A stretch of 64,000 bases of DNA from positions 1-64,000 of the forward strand of contig NZ_JADMLH010000031.1 in NCBI RefSeq assembly GCF_016464385.1, read 5' to 3'. Source of the DNA: Nucisporomicrobium flavum (lineage in GTDB: Bacteria > Actinomycetota > Actinomycetes > Mycobacteriales > Micromonosporaceae). Of the stretch, positions 38,414 through 46,801 are shown one piece after another. A program made the translations under genes and the position numbers. The notes under the pieces were generated by a model. The model had not been told where the DNA came from. It made no database searches and saw only the letters and a list, made by a program, of their open reading frames with translations. The stretch's first letter is position 1. Every line of letters begins with the position of its first letter.

Positions 38414-39895
38414 ATGCATCGCGATCCGCTGACCGACGCGCGCGACCTCGTCGCGGAGCTGTTCCCCCGGAACCGGTGGGCCGTGCTCGCCGGCAGCGTC
38501 ACCACCGCACAACGCACCACCGGCTCGGACCTCGACATCGTCGTCCTCCTGCCCGAGGGCGACGGGCAGGTTCCGCACCGCGACTCCCGCCACTTCCGCG
38601 GCTGGCCCGTCGAACTGTTCGTGCACGACGAGCAGTCCCTCAGCCACTACCTGGCCAAGGACCTCCCGGGCCGACGTCCGATCATGCATCGCATGGTCGC
38701 CACCGGCATCCCGGTCTCCGGCGACCCCCGCCGATGGCAGACCCACTGCGCGGCCGTCCTGGCAGCAGGACCGGCGCCGCTACCCGCACACCAGCGCGCC
38801 CAGGCCCGCTACCACCTCACCGACCTGCTCGACGACCTCCGCCACGCCACCGACCCCGGCGAACGTACCGTCATCGCCACCGCCGCCTGGACGTCGGCCG
38901 CTCAGCAGGCCCTCACCCTGGCCGACCACTGGACGGGCACAAGCAAGTGGCTGCTGCGCGAACTCCGCGACCTCGACGACGAGCTGGCCGGCCGATGGCT
39001 GCGCGCCCACGACGACCCCGCCGCGATCGAGAACCTCATCGAGGAAATCCTCGACCGGCACGGCGGTCCGCTCTTCGACGGCTTCCACGTCGCCGGGGAA
39101 CACCCGGACTCCCGGCCCGGCCCCGGGTCCGGGTCCGGGTCCGGCGAATCTGCCGGCGTGGCAGAGGTGAAGGTGGTCGTCGCCCACGACGAGCGCGCGA
39201 CGCTGCGGGTCGGGGACGTGTTCCTGAAGGTCGACGGCGATCAGAAACGTACGGATGTCGAGATCGAGGCGATGGCCCTGGCGCCGATCCCGACCCCCGA
39301 CGTTCTCTGGCGCAAGCCGCCGGTGCTGGCGATCGCCGCGGTCCCGGGCACGCAACTGGGCCACCTCGGCCGGCCATCCATCGCGTCGCCGGCGGCGTGG
39401 GCCGCCGCCGGTGCCGCCGTACGGAAGCTCCACGACGCCCCGCTGCCGCCGTGGCAAGGTCCCCGGCTGGACGACATCACGGCGGACCTCGAGACCGAAT
39501 GCGAGTGGCTCGTCGCGAACGCCGTCCTGCCCACCGAACTGATCACACGCAACCGCGAGATCGCCCAGGCGGCGCTCCGGCCCTGGACCCCGGTGTTCAC
39601 GCACGGCGACCTCCAGACCAACCACGTGTTCATCGAGGACGACGAGGTCACCGGCGTGATCGACTGGTCCGAGGCGGCCCGCGGCGACGCCCTGTACGAC
39701 CTCGCCGTCCTGACGCTCGGCTACGAGGACCACCTCGACGACGTCATCGCCGGCTACGGCACCGACGTCGACCGCGACGTGATCCGCGCCTGGTGGTCGA
39801 TGCGGAGCCTGCTCGCGGTCCGGTGGCTGCTCGCGCACGGCTTCGACCCGTCCACGCCGGGCTGCGAGTTCGACGTCCTGAGAGCCCGGATGTGA
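38414..39895 (+). CDS. Nucleotidyltransferase-phosphotransferase (APH) fusion protein
   Basis: About 493 residues with two enzyme-like halves. The first (about 1-230) is a nucleotidyltransferase with LAGSVTTAQRTTGSDLDIVV, where GS and DLD form the metal site, plus a helical C-terminal part. The second (about 249-493) is an aminoglycoside-phosphotransferase-like kinase with FTHGDLQTNHVFIEDDE and GVIDWSEAARGD. They are joined by a Gly/Ser/Pro linker (RPGPGSGSGSGESAG) encoded by a GGGTCC hexanucleotide repeat. The APH half begins at a GTG (39158) that looks like a former start. It may modify a small molecule or a protein; substrates unknown. TTG 38399 is an alternative start. It is divergent from the tiny membrane ORF. 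Confidence 0.8.
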   Translation: MHRDPLTDARDLVAELFPRNRWAVLAGSVTTAQRTTGSDLDIVVLLPEGDGQVPHRDSRHFRGWPVELFVHDEQSLSHYLAKDLPGRRPIMHRMVATGIPVSGDPRRWQTHCAAVLAAGPAPLPAHQRAQARYHLTDLLDDLRHATDPGERTVIATAAWTSAAQQALTLADHWTGTSKWLLRELRDLDDELAGRWLRAHDDPAAIENLIEEILDRHGGPLFDGFHVAGEHPDSRPGPGSGSGSGESAGVAEVKVVVAHDERATLRVGDVFLKVDGDQKRTDVEIEAMALAPIPTPDVLWRKPPVLAIAAVPGTQLGHLGRPSIASPAAWAAAGAAVRKLHDAPLPPWQGPRLDDITADLETECEWLVANAVLPTELITRNREIAQAALRPWTPVFTHGDLQTNHVFIEDDEVTGVIDWSEAARGDALYDLAVLTLGYEDHLDDVIAGYGTDVDRDVIRAWWSMRSLLAVRWLLAHGFDPSTPGCEFDVLRARM

Positions 39896-39904
39896 GGGGC
39901 GCAG

Positions 39905-40393
39905 TCAGGGCTGCCGCGTACGCAGCGCCGCCTTGCGTTCCTGCCAGCGGAGCATCATCGCGCGCGTCTCTTCCCGGAGGAACTGGATGAGCTCGAGCGT
40001 CTCGGTGAGACGGTCGGCCGCCGGCGAATCGCCCAGGTTCGCGATGCCGTCGCGCAGATCGGCCTCGCCCCTTTCGAGGAACGGGTTCCCGGTGACAGTG
40101 GCCTCGTACCAGGAGTCGTCGACGACGTACGTGTGGCGGCGCGTTCCCGGCTCCCGCTCGGCGCGGATGAGCCGGACCTGGACCAGGTAGCGGACGGCGC
40201 CCGAGACCCCGCCGGCGCTGGCGTGCAGCCTTTCCGCGAGCTCGGCGGCGGTCATCCGCCCGCTCTGACTGACCAGGAGCGTCGCGAAGACGCGGGCGGC
40301 GAGACGGGGAAAGCCGGCGTCGGTGAGGGTCGATGCGAAACGCTCGACAAACCTGCCGACCTCATCCTGCGGCACGGAACTCCCCTCGGTCAT
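39905..40393 (-). CDS. GbsR/MarR-type transcriptional regulator
   Basis: A 162-residue winged-helix regulator. FVERFASTLTDAGFPRLAAR is the family N-terminal helix, MTAAELAERLHASAGGVSGA and VRYLVQVRLIRAEREPGTRR form the DNA-binding domain, and the C-terminal helices (DRLTETLELIQFLREETRAM) mediate dimerisation. It is divergent from the CocE-like hydrolase pseudogene, with an inverted repeat (CTTTCA/TGAAAG) between, so it presumably controls that gene and itself. Proteins of this type often sit beside ABC transporters, which are absent here. Confidence 0.85.
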   Translation of the reverse strand: MTEGSSVPQDEVGRFVERFASTLTDAGFPRLAARVFATLLVSQSGRMTAAELAERLHASAGGVSGAVRYLVQVRLIRAEREPGTRRHTYVVDDSWYEATVTGNPFLERGEADLRDGIANLGDSPAADRLTETLELIQFLREETRAMMLRWQERKAALRTRQP

Positions 40394-40424
40394 GTCACCG
40401 GGGACGATACCGGGCCACCATGGG

Positions 40425-40444
40425 CTTTCAGAAAACATTGAAAG
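40425..40444. promoter_or_regulatory. Inverted repeat between regulator and hydrolase genes
   Basis: CTTTCA (40425-40430) and TGAAAG (40439-40444) with an 8-bp spacer, in an AT-richer patch unlike its surroundings. It lies 32-51 bp upstream of the GbsR/MarR start and upstream of the preferred GTG start of the hydrolase. Probable operator of the divergent regulator. Confidence 0.5.
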
Positions 40445-40473
40445 TTCATGTCGGAGGCGGCAGACTCTCCGAC

Positions 40474-42134
40474 GTGAAGCGCACGCCTGGCGAACGGCTC
40501 GCGGACCGGCTGTGGACGAGGTACGCGCACCTACCGGCCGCCACGAGCGACTACACCGTCCGTCGCGGCGTACGGATCCCGATGAGGGACGGGGTCGGCC
40601 TGCTCGCGGACGTCCTGCTGCCGAAGGGCCCCGCGTCGGGAACAGTGCTCGTGACTTCCCCGTACGGGGTGAACACGGTCGGCTCCTCAATGACCGGCGG
40701 ACTGTTCGCCCGGCGCGGCTACCGGGTCGTGCTGGTCCGATGCCGGGGCACGTTCGGCTCGGGCGGAACGTTCGAACCGTTCATGCGGGAAGTCGACGAC
40801 GCGGCCGACATCGTCGCCTGGATGCGCGAACAGCCGTGGTTCGACGGGCGCTTCGCCACCCACGGCTACTCCTATCTCGGCTTCACCCAATGGGCGCTGC
40901 TGATGGACCGCCACCGGAACTGACCACCGCGATCGTCGCGTGCGCGCCGTACGACCTCGTCGCGGCCGTTCACCCCGGTGGGGCGTTCCTGCTCAGCACT
41001 TTCCTCGAATGGTCGTTCGTCACGACCAGACAGGAGCAGCCGATCCTGCCCCGCATGGCCTCGATCCTCGCCGCCCGGGGCCGGATCAGGCGAGCGCTGG
41101 CAGCCCTCCCGCTGGCCGACGCCGCGAAGGAGCTGTTGAACGGGAAGGCCCCCTGGTACGGCGAGTGGATCAGCCGGCGGGACATGGGCGACCCCTGGTG
41201 GGAACCCGCCGACCTGACGGAAGCGCTGGACCGGGTGCGTGTACCCGTTCTGCTTCAGGGCGGCTGGCAGGACGGCTTCCTCCGCCAGACGACGGCAGCC
41301 CACGCCCGGCTGACCGCCCGCGGCACCGGCGTGGCCCTCACCATCGGCCCCTGGACCCACGCCGAAGGCGGCGCGGCGGGTGCCCGCATCCTGCTCCCCG
41401 AAGCCCTGGCGTGGCTCGACGAACACCTGGCCGGCTCGTCCACCGGGCACCGCGCCGAGCCGGTCAAGGTCTTCGTGACCGGCGCCGGCTGGCGCAACCT
41501 TCCAGCCTGGCCGCCGCCGACGGTCGAACACACCCTCCACCCCGGCGCGGACAGACAACTGACCCCTCAGCCCGCCGGCCCCACGGCCGTCGACACGTTC
41601 ACCTACGACCCCACCGACCCGACACCGACGTACGGCGGTGCGTTCGTCACGCAGGTCTCCCCGGGAATCACCGCCGGCTACGTGGACGACAGCGCCCTCG
41701 CCTCGCGGTCCGACGTACTCGCCTTCACCTCCAAGCCATTGACCACGCCGCTCGAAATCCTCGACAGCCCGGTCGTGGAGCTGGACCACCGCTCCGACAA
41801 CCCTTTCGCGGACCTGTTCGTCCGGGTGTCGGAGGTGGACGCCAGGGGCCGATCGCGCAACGTCAGCGACGGATTCATCCGCCTCGGCCCTTCGGCACCG
41901 GCGGGCGTGGTCCGCATCGAACTCGAGCCGATTGCGCACCGGTTCGCGCGCGGCAACCGGATCCGGCTGATCGTCGCGGGGGGATCGCATCCGCGGTGGG
42001 AACGGAATCTGGGAACGGGCGACGATCCGGCCACATCGACCAGGCTCCTGCCATCACACCGAACGATCCACCTGTCAAACTCCCGGCTCATCCTCCCGGT
42101 CGCCGATATCGAGCGTCACGCCGACATCTTCTGA
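40474..42134 (+). pseudogene. CocE/NonD-type alpha/beta hydrolase, frameshifted
   Basis: Two adjacent frames together make one X-Pro dipeptidyl-peptidase/cocaine-esterase-like hydrolase of about 550 residues. Frame 1 (to TGA at about 40921-40923) holds the N-terminal part with GVRIPMRDGVGLLADVLLPK and the nucleophile motif HGYSYLGFTQWA. Frame 2 continues with PPELTTAIVACAPYD, the acid residue in LLQGGWQDGFLRQT, the His in IGPWTHAEG, and a C-terminal jelly-roll domain. One C missing near 40908 would explain the break. All catalytic motifs are otherwise intact, so this is either a recent mutation or a base-calling error. The start is GTG 40474 or ATG 40420; the former keeps the palindrome upstream. 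Confidence 0.8.
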
Positions 42135-42722
42135 ACGCCCGGCGGGACCGTTCCGCCTCGACTCAACGGCATCCGCGTAGGCCGCATGGGCTATCGCCAC
42201 GAAAGCCCTGCGTCTCTTGTTGTGGCTGACGGTCCACGACGGCCCCCACTCTCCCCACCAGCGCAGCGCGCACTCGTCGCGGAAGAGCAGATCGAAGTGC
42301 CTCCGGACCTCCACCGGCCCCGCAGAGCCCACATCCCACAGTGCGGCCCAGAGAGACACCCACAAATTCGCGTACGCCCACTGCCTGAGGTCCTCCGTCT
42401 CCCCTTCCCGGGCGCCGGGAAAGCGGAGGCCGGCGTCCTCGAGACCGAGCTTCACCAGCTCGAAATGCCGCTCCCGCGTCGTCATCTCCTGCGTCACCCG
42501 GACCTGGCGCCATTGCAGAAGAAGCGAGGCAGCGATGCCACACAACGCCAACCCGGACAAAATCGCCGAGATACCGCCATAGGCCTGGCCGGCCTCGGAC
42601 AACTCGCGCCAGTCCTCGACGCGGCCGACAACGGGCGACATCAACCACGGCGACGCCACAATGCCGGCCAGCATGCTCAGGACGAGGGCAACCACAACCA
42701 CGGCGGAACGAACCATCTTCAT
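42075..42722 (-). CDS. DUF6082-like membrane-anchored protein
   Basis: A 215-residue protein with two N-terminal membrane segments (VVVVALVLSMLAGIVASPWL; GGISAILSGLALCGIAASLL) and a cytoplasmic helical domain of about 140 residues rich in Trp and Arg. QAYGGISAILSGLALCGIAA and the Gln-Arg-rich helix after it recall DUF6082 proteins, which are frequent in Streptomyces and relatives. The C-terminal 60 bp overlap the convergent hydrolase pseudogene. Function unknown. Confidence 0.68.
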   Translation of the reverse strand: MKMVRSAVVVVALVLSMLAGIVASPWLMSPVVGRVEDWRELSEAGQAYGGISAILSGLALCGIAASLLLQWRQVRVTQEMTTRERHFELVKLGLEDAGLRFPGAREGETEDLRQWAYANLWVSLWAALWDVGSAGPVEVRRHFDLLFRDECALRWWGEWGPSWTVSHNKRRRAFVAIAHAAYADAVESRRNGPAGRSEDVGVTLDIGDREDEPGV

Positions 42723-42815
42723 GCGTCAATGGTTACTCGGCGTGTCCAGCTCCTGACTCACCGCGTCCGCCGGCCGCCGGCCGCCGGCGAGCTTTGCACA
42801 TCCGACGAGGGGGGC

Positions 42816-43226
<411 letters not shown>

Positions 43227-43232
43227 GCGGTC

Positions 43233-43238
43233 ATCCTA
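43233..43238 (-). promoter_or_regulatory. -10 element of rnpB
   Basis: TAGGAT on the minus strand (43238 to 43233), 7 bp upstream of the inferred rnpB 5' end at 43226, is an excellent housekeeping sigma -10 match for an actinomycete. No convincing -35 is visible at 16-18 bp. Confidence 0.6.
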
Positions 43239-43467
43239 CGGCAGCGGCCATTCCTCGATGGCAGGCGCCGCACCAGCCACCATGCGGCGAGCAGCCCCGG
43301 GCAGGAAGGAAGGAAGCGGGCCGTGGAGGAAGGCAACGAGCAGGGTGCGGAGGAAGGCAGCAAGCCGGGCCGGGGAAGGAAGCGGCAAGGCCGACGCAGC
43401 CACCCGGGCGGACCGCGCGGCCCGGCGCGGGATGTGCTCGGCCGATCACCGTAGATTCATTCGCATC

Positions 43468-44220
43468 ATGGATGTCGGAGACGTTCTTCTGCTGCTCGCC
43501 GCCGGTCTGGTCGCGGGTGTCGTCAACGCGATGGCCGGTGGCGGGTCGCTGATCACCTTTCCGACGCTGATCGGGGTCGGGCTGCCGAGCGTTGCCGCGA
43601 ACGTCACCAATTCGGTGGCGGTTTTTCCGGGGTACGTGTCCAGTGTCGTCGGGAGCCGGGCGGATCTTCGGGGGCAGTGGCGGCGGCTGGTGTCGCTGGT
43701 GCCGGTGTGTGTGGCCGGGTCGGCTGCCGGGTGTGCGTTGCTGCTCGGTACGCCCGCCCGCGCGTTCGACCTGATCGTGCCGTTCCTGGTGCTCGGGGCG
43801 GCCGCCGCGCTGGGGTTCCAGGATCGGTTGCGGGCGCTCGTGGGGCATGCGAGCCGGCGGCGGCGGGGGGTGTTGCCGGTTGTCGTGTTCGTGGGGGCCG
43901 TGTACGGGGGCTACTTCGGCGCCGCCCTCGGGGTGATGTACGTGGCCGCGCTCGCGCTGGTGCTGGACGAAACCCTGAACCGGATCAACGCGTTGAAGAA
44001 TGTGCTGTCCGCCTGCGTCGGGCTGGTGACCGTGATCGTGTTCGCCGTGTTCGCGCCGATCCACTGGGGGGCCGTGCTGGTGGTGGCGCCCGCGACGGTG
44101 GTGGGCGGGTACGCGGGGGCGAAGCTGGCACGTCGTTTGCCGGCAAAGGTGTTGAAGGTTCTTATTGTCACGTTCGGCGCGGTGATCGGATTGGTCCTGC
44201 TGTGGCGCGCCTTCCGGTGA
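43468..44220 (+). CDS. TSUP-family sulfite/anion exporter (TauE/SafE-like)
   Basis: A 250-residue integral membrane protein with about eight hydrophobic segments. AAGLVAGVVNAMAGGGSLIT in the first half and VYGGYFGAALGVMYVAALAL in the second are the duplicated TSUP signature (G..G.....GGG). It probably exports small sulfur-containing or organic anions. ATG 43468 is at the first conserved residue; a longer upstream frame crosses a purine-rich repeat and is not used. A MarR regulator gene follows by 41 bp in the same direction. Confidence 0.9.
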   Translation: MDVGDVLLLLAAGLVAGVVNAMAGGGSLITFPTLIGVGLPSVAANVTNSVAVFPGYVSSVVGSRADLRGQWRRLVSLVPVCVAGSAAGCALLLGTPARAFDLIVPFLVLGAAAALGFQDRLRALVGHASRRRRGVLPVVVFVGAVYGGYFGAALGVMYVAALALVLDETLNRINALKNVLSACVGLVTVIVFAVFAPIHWGAVLVVAPATVVGGYAGAKLARRLPAKVLKVLIVTFGAVIGLVLLWRAFR

Positions 44221-44261
44221 GAATGGTCGTCCCGGGCATTGTGATAGACGAGGAAGGGCAC

Positions 44262-44723
44262 ATGGCGAACGACGAGGCGGCGCTCGGCGTCATCGAGACG
44301 CAGGTCGCGATGCTCATCCGGCTGGGTGAGGCGACCCGGCGCAGTTCACCGCGGCCGCATCGGGCGCTGGACCGGGCGGCGTACGTGATCCTGCGGCTGC
44401 TCCAGGAGTCCGGCCCGCAGAACGTGTCGGCGGTGGCGCACCGGCTGAACCTCGACGGCTCGACGGTGACCCGGCAGGTGAGCGCGATGCACCGGGACGG
44501 GCTGGTCGAGCGGCATCCGGATCCGGACGACGGGCGGGGCACGGTCATCGCCGCCACCGAGCGGGGCCTCTCCCAGGTGGAGGCGGTCGCCAAGGCGCGG
44601 CGGGAGCTGTACGACGTGCTGCTCAAGGACTGGACGAGCCATGAGCGCAAGGAGCTGGCCGGCGTCCTCGAGCGGCTGACGCGTGACATGGACTCGTACA
44701 TCAAAGGCCGCGGCCTCGGATAG
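44262..44723 (+). CDS. MarR-family transcriptional regulator
   Basis: A 153-residue MarR protein. DRAAYVILRLLQESGPQNVS, LDGSTVTRQVSAMHRDGLVE and RHPDPDDGRGTVIAATERGL form the winged helix-turn-helix, and the flanking helices mediate dimerisation. It follows the TSUP exporter gene by 41 bp, so the two may be co-transcribed and the regulator may control the exporter. AGGAAGGG (44251-44258) precedes ATG 44262. Its stop lies within a terminator hairpin shared with the convergent symporter gene. Confidence 0.88.
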   Translation: MANDEAALGVIETQVAMLIRLGEATRRSSPRPHRALDRAAYVILRLLQESGPQNVSAVAHRLNLDGSTVTRQVSAMHRDGLVERHPDPDDGRGTVIAATERGLSQVEAVAKARRELYDVLLKDWTSHERKELAGVLERLTRDMDSYIKGRGLG

Positions 44724-44740
44724 GACATCCGAGGCCGCGG
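44708..44740. terminator. Bidirectional terminator hairpin
   Basis: CCGCGGCCTCGGAT (44708-44721) and ATCCGAGGCCGCGG (44727-44740) form a perfect 14-bp stem with a 5-nt loop. The left arm overlaps the MarR stop codon, and the right arm ends 16 bp from the stop of the convergent symporter gene. Likely serves both genes. Confidence 0.78.
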
Positions 44741-44756
44741 GAGGAAAGGGAGCGGG

Positions 44757-46409
44757 TCAGGTCGAGGAGGTGACGGCGTCCGCGTCGGGGGTCGTACGGG
44801 CCTTTTCGAGGCGCGGGTCGCCCTCGTCGGCGAAGTAGTCGTCCGGGCTGGTGTGGTCGATGCCGTCCGGGGTCTTCGCGGCCCGCAGGATGAGCGTCAC
44901 GACGACCGCCACCAGCAGGTTGACCGCGACCGCCACGAAGCCCACGTAGATGGTCTTCGGGCTGTCGAAGCCGAGGTCGGACAGCGGGAACGCCGAGCCG
45001 CCGAAGTGTTTGCGGCCGGTCGTGGCGTTCGGGATGTTGTAGAGCATCCACATGCCCATGCCCATGCCCGCCGCCCAGCCGGCGATCAGCGCCCAGCGGT
45101 GCAGCCAGCGGGTGAACAGGCCGAGCGCCACCGCGGGCCCGGTCTGCAGGATGATGATGCCGCCGATGAGCTGCAGGTCGATGGAGAACTGCGGGTCGAG
45201 GAAGATGATGCAGGCGACCGCGCCGACCTTGACCACCAGCGACGTGATCTTGGAGACGTTCGCCTCCTGCGCCGGGGTCGCGTCCTTCTTCAGGTACTCC
45301 TTGTAGATGTTGCGGGTGAACAGGTTCGCCGCCGCGATCGACATGATGGCCGCCGGGACCAGCGCGCCGATGCCGATGGCCGCGAAGGCGACGCCCGCGA
45401 ACCACGACGGGAACTGCTGGTCGAAGAGCAGCGGCACGACGGTGTTGCTGTCCACGCTGCCGGCCTTGGCGCCGGGCAGCGGCTTCACGCCCGCCGAGAT
45501 CGCCATGTAGCCGAGCAGCGCGATCAGGCCGAGCAGGAAACTGTACGCGGGCAGCGCCGACATGTTCCGCTTGATGACGTTGCGGTTCTTGCTGGCCAGC
45601 ACGCCCGTGATGCTGTGCGGGTACAGGAAAAGCGCCAGGGCCGAGCCGAGCGCCAGCGTGATGTATTGGATCTGGTTGTTGGCGTTCAGCGTGATGCCGT
45701 CGCCGGGCGCCTTCGACGCCTGGAACTTCGCGTTCGCGTCGTCGAAGATGCTGCCCCAGCCGCCCAGCTTGTACGGCAGGTAGAGCACCGCCACGATGAT
45801 CACGATGTAGATCAGCGTGTCCTTGACGAACGCGATGAGCGCGGGCGCCCGCAGGCCGGACTGGTAGGTGTACGCGGCCAGGATCGCGAAGGCGATGATG
45901 ATCGGCAGGTGCCGGGCGAGGGCGCTCTCCCCCGTCACGCCCATCGTCTTGAGCACCGCCTCGATGCCGACGAGCTGCAGCGCGATGTACGGCATGGTCG
46001 CCACGATGCCGGTGATCGCCACGAGCAGGGCGAGCAGCGGCGAGTCGAAGCGGGACCGGACGAAGTCGGCAGGGGTGACGAAGCCGTGCCGGTGCGACAC
46101 CGACCAGAGCCGGATCAGGATCAGGAAGAACAGCGGGTAGATGACCACCGTGTACGGCACGGCGAAGAACCCGGCGGCGCCGGCTCCGAAGATCAGCGCC
46201 GGCACGGCGACGAACGTGTACGCCGTGTAGAGGTCGCCGCCGACGAGGAACCAGGTGATCCAGCCGCCGAAGCTGCGGCCGCCCAGCCCCCACTCGTCGA
46301 GGTGGGCCATGTCCTTCGGGGCGCGCCAGCGGGCCGCCACGAAACCCATGCCGCTGACCAGCAGGAAGAGCAGTGAGAAGACGACGATCTCGGTGATGTG
46401 GTCACTCAT
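44757..46409 (-). CDS. Sodium:solute symporter (monocarboxylate-uptake type)
   Basis: A 550-residue SSS-family transporter with 13 or so membrane helices. GLGGRSFGGWITWFLVGGDL near the N-terminus, YPHSITGVLASKNRNVIKRN in the middle and AAIGIGALVPAAIMSIAAAN are characteristic of the MctC/MctP-like branch that imports acetate, pyruvate or propionate with sodium. The C-terminal tail (DYFADEGDPRLEKARTTPDA) is cytoplasmic. Its ATG overlaps the DUF3311 gene by 8 bp, the usual two-gene arrangement for this branch. Convergent with MarR. Confidence 0.92.
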   Translation of the reverse strand: MSDHITEIVVFSLLFLLVSGMGFVAARWRAPKDMAHLDEWGLGGRSFGGWITWFLVGGDLYTAYTFVAVPALIFGAGAAGFFAVPYTVVIYPLFFLILIRLWSVSHRHGFVTPADFVRSRFDSPLLALLVAITGIVATMPYIALQLVGIEAVLKTMGVTGESALARHLPIIIAFAILAAYTYQSGLRAPALIAFVKDTLIYIVIIVAVLYLPYKLGGWGSIFDDANAKFQASKAPGDGITLNANNQIQYITLALGSALALFLYPHSITGVLASKNRNVIKRNMSALPAYSFLLGLIALLGYMAISAGVKPLPGAKAGSVDSNTVVPLLFDQQFPSWFAGVAFAAIGIGALVPAAIMSIAAANLFTRNIYKEYLKKDATPAQEANVSKITSLVVKVGAVACIIFLDPQFSIDLQLIGGIIILQTGPAVALGLFTRWLHRWALIAGWAAGMGMGMWMLYNIPNATTGRKHFGGSAFPLSDLGFDSPKTIYVGFVAVAVNLLVAVVVTLILRAAKTPDGIDHTSPDDYFADEGDPRLEKARTTPDADAVTSST

Positions 46410-46656
46410 CGACGGCCTCCCGGGTCTCCGGCGCGGACGCCCGCGTGGGCCGCTTGGTCATCTGGTAGACCACCGAGGTCGTGGCGACGCCGACGAAGAT
46501 GAAGAGGAACTGCAGCCAGTAGAACGCGGGGAACCCCCACAACCGCGGCGAGTCGCGGTTGAACAGCGGGGTCACCAGGGGCAGGACGACGGGGATGAGC
46601 AGCAGCCAGTACCAGGGGCTGCGATCACTGCGCGGGGACCGTACCGGTTCCGTCAT
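46402..46656 (-). CDS. DUF3311 small membrane protein, symporter partner
   Basis: An 84-residue protein with two membrane segments (WYWLLLIPVVLPLVTPLFNR and PAFYWLQFLFIFVGVATTSV). RDSPRLWGFPAFYWLQFLFI is the DUF3311 signature. It is encoded directly before the sodium:solute symporter with an 8-bp overlap, an arrangement conserved in actinomycetes, and probably is a small subunit or assembly factor of that transporter. GGAGGATCC stands before ATG 46656. Confidence 0.88.
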   Translation of the reverse strand: MTEPVRSPRSDRSPWYWLLLIPVVLPLVTPLFNRDSPRLWGFPAFYWLQFLFIFVGVATTSVVYQMTKRPTRASAPETREAVDE

Positions 46657-46745
46657 GGGTGGGATCCTCCTGGTCGGAGTGAATGACGGTTATCGGCCGC
46701 ACGTTACCGAGAGGTTTCACAGGGGACTCACAGTGGAGATCACCT

Positions 46746-46780
46746 TGCGCCGAACGGCAAGGGTGGTGCGCCGAACGGCA
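46746..46780. repeat. 14-bp direct repeat upstream of the DUF3311-symporter operon
   Basis: TGCGCCGAACGGCA occurs at 46746-46759 and again at 46767-46780, a 21-bp period (two helical turns). Each copy contains the short palindrome GCCG-AA-CGGC. The pair lies 90-125 bp upstream of DUF3311 on the same strand, and could be a regulator site or part of the chitinase terminator. Confidence 0.5.
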
Positions 46781-46789
46781 CACCACCCT
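46760..46789 (-). terminator. Terminator-like hairpin after the chitinase gene
   Basis: AGGGTGGTG (46760-46768) pairs with CACCACCCT (46781-46789), a 9-bp stem with a 12-nt loop. It begins 13 bp past the chitinase stop on the minus strand. It interleaves with the direct repeat at 46746-46780. Confidence 0.5.
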
Positions 46790-46801
46790 CGCGCACAGTG
46801 A

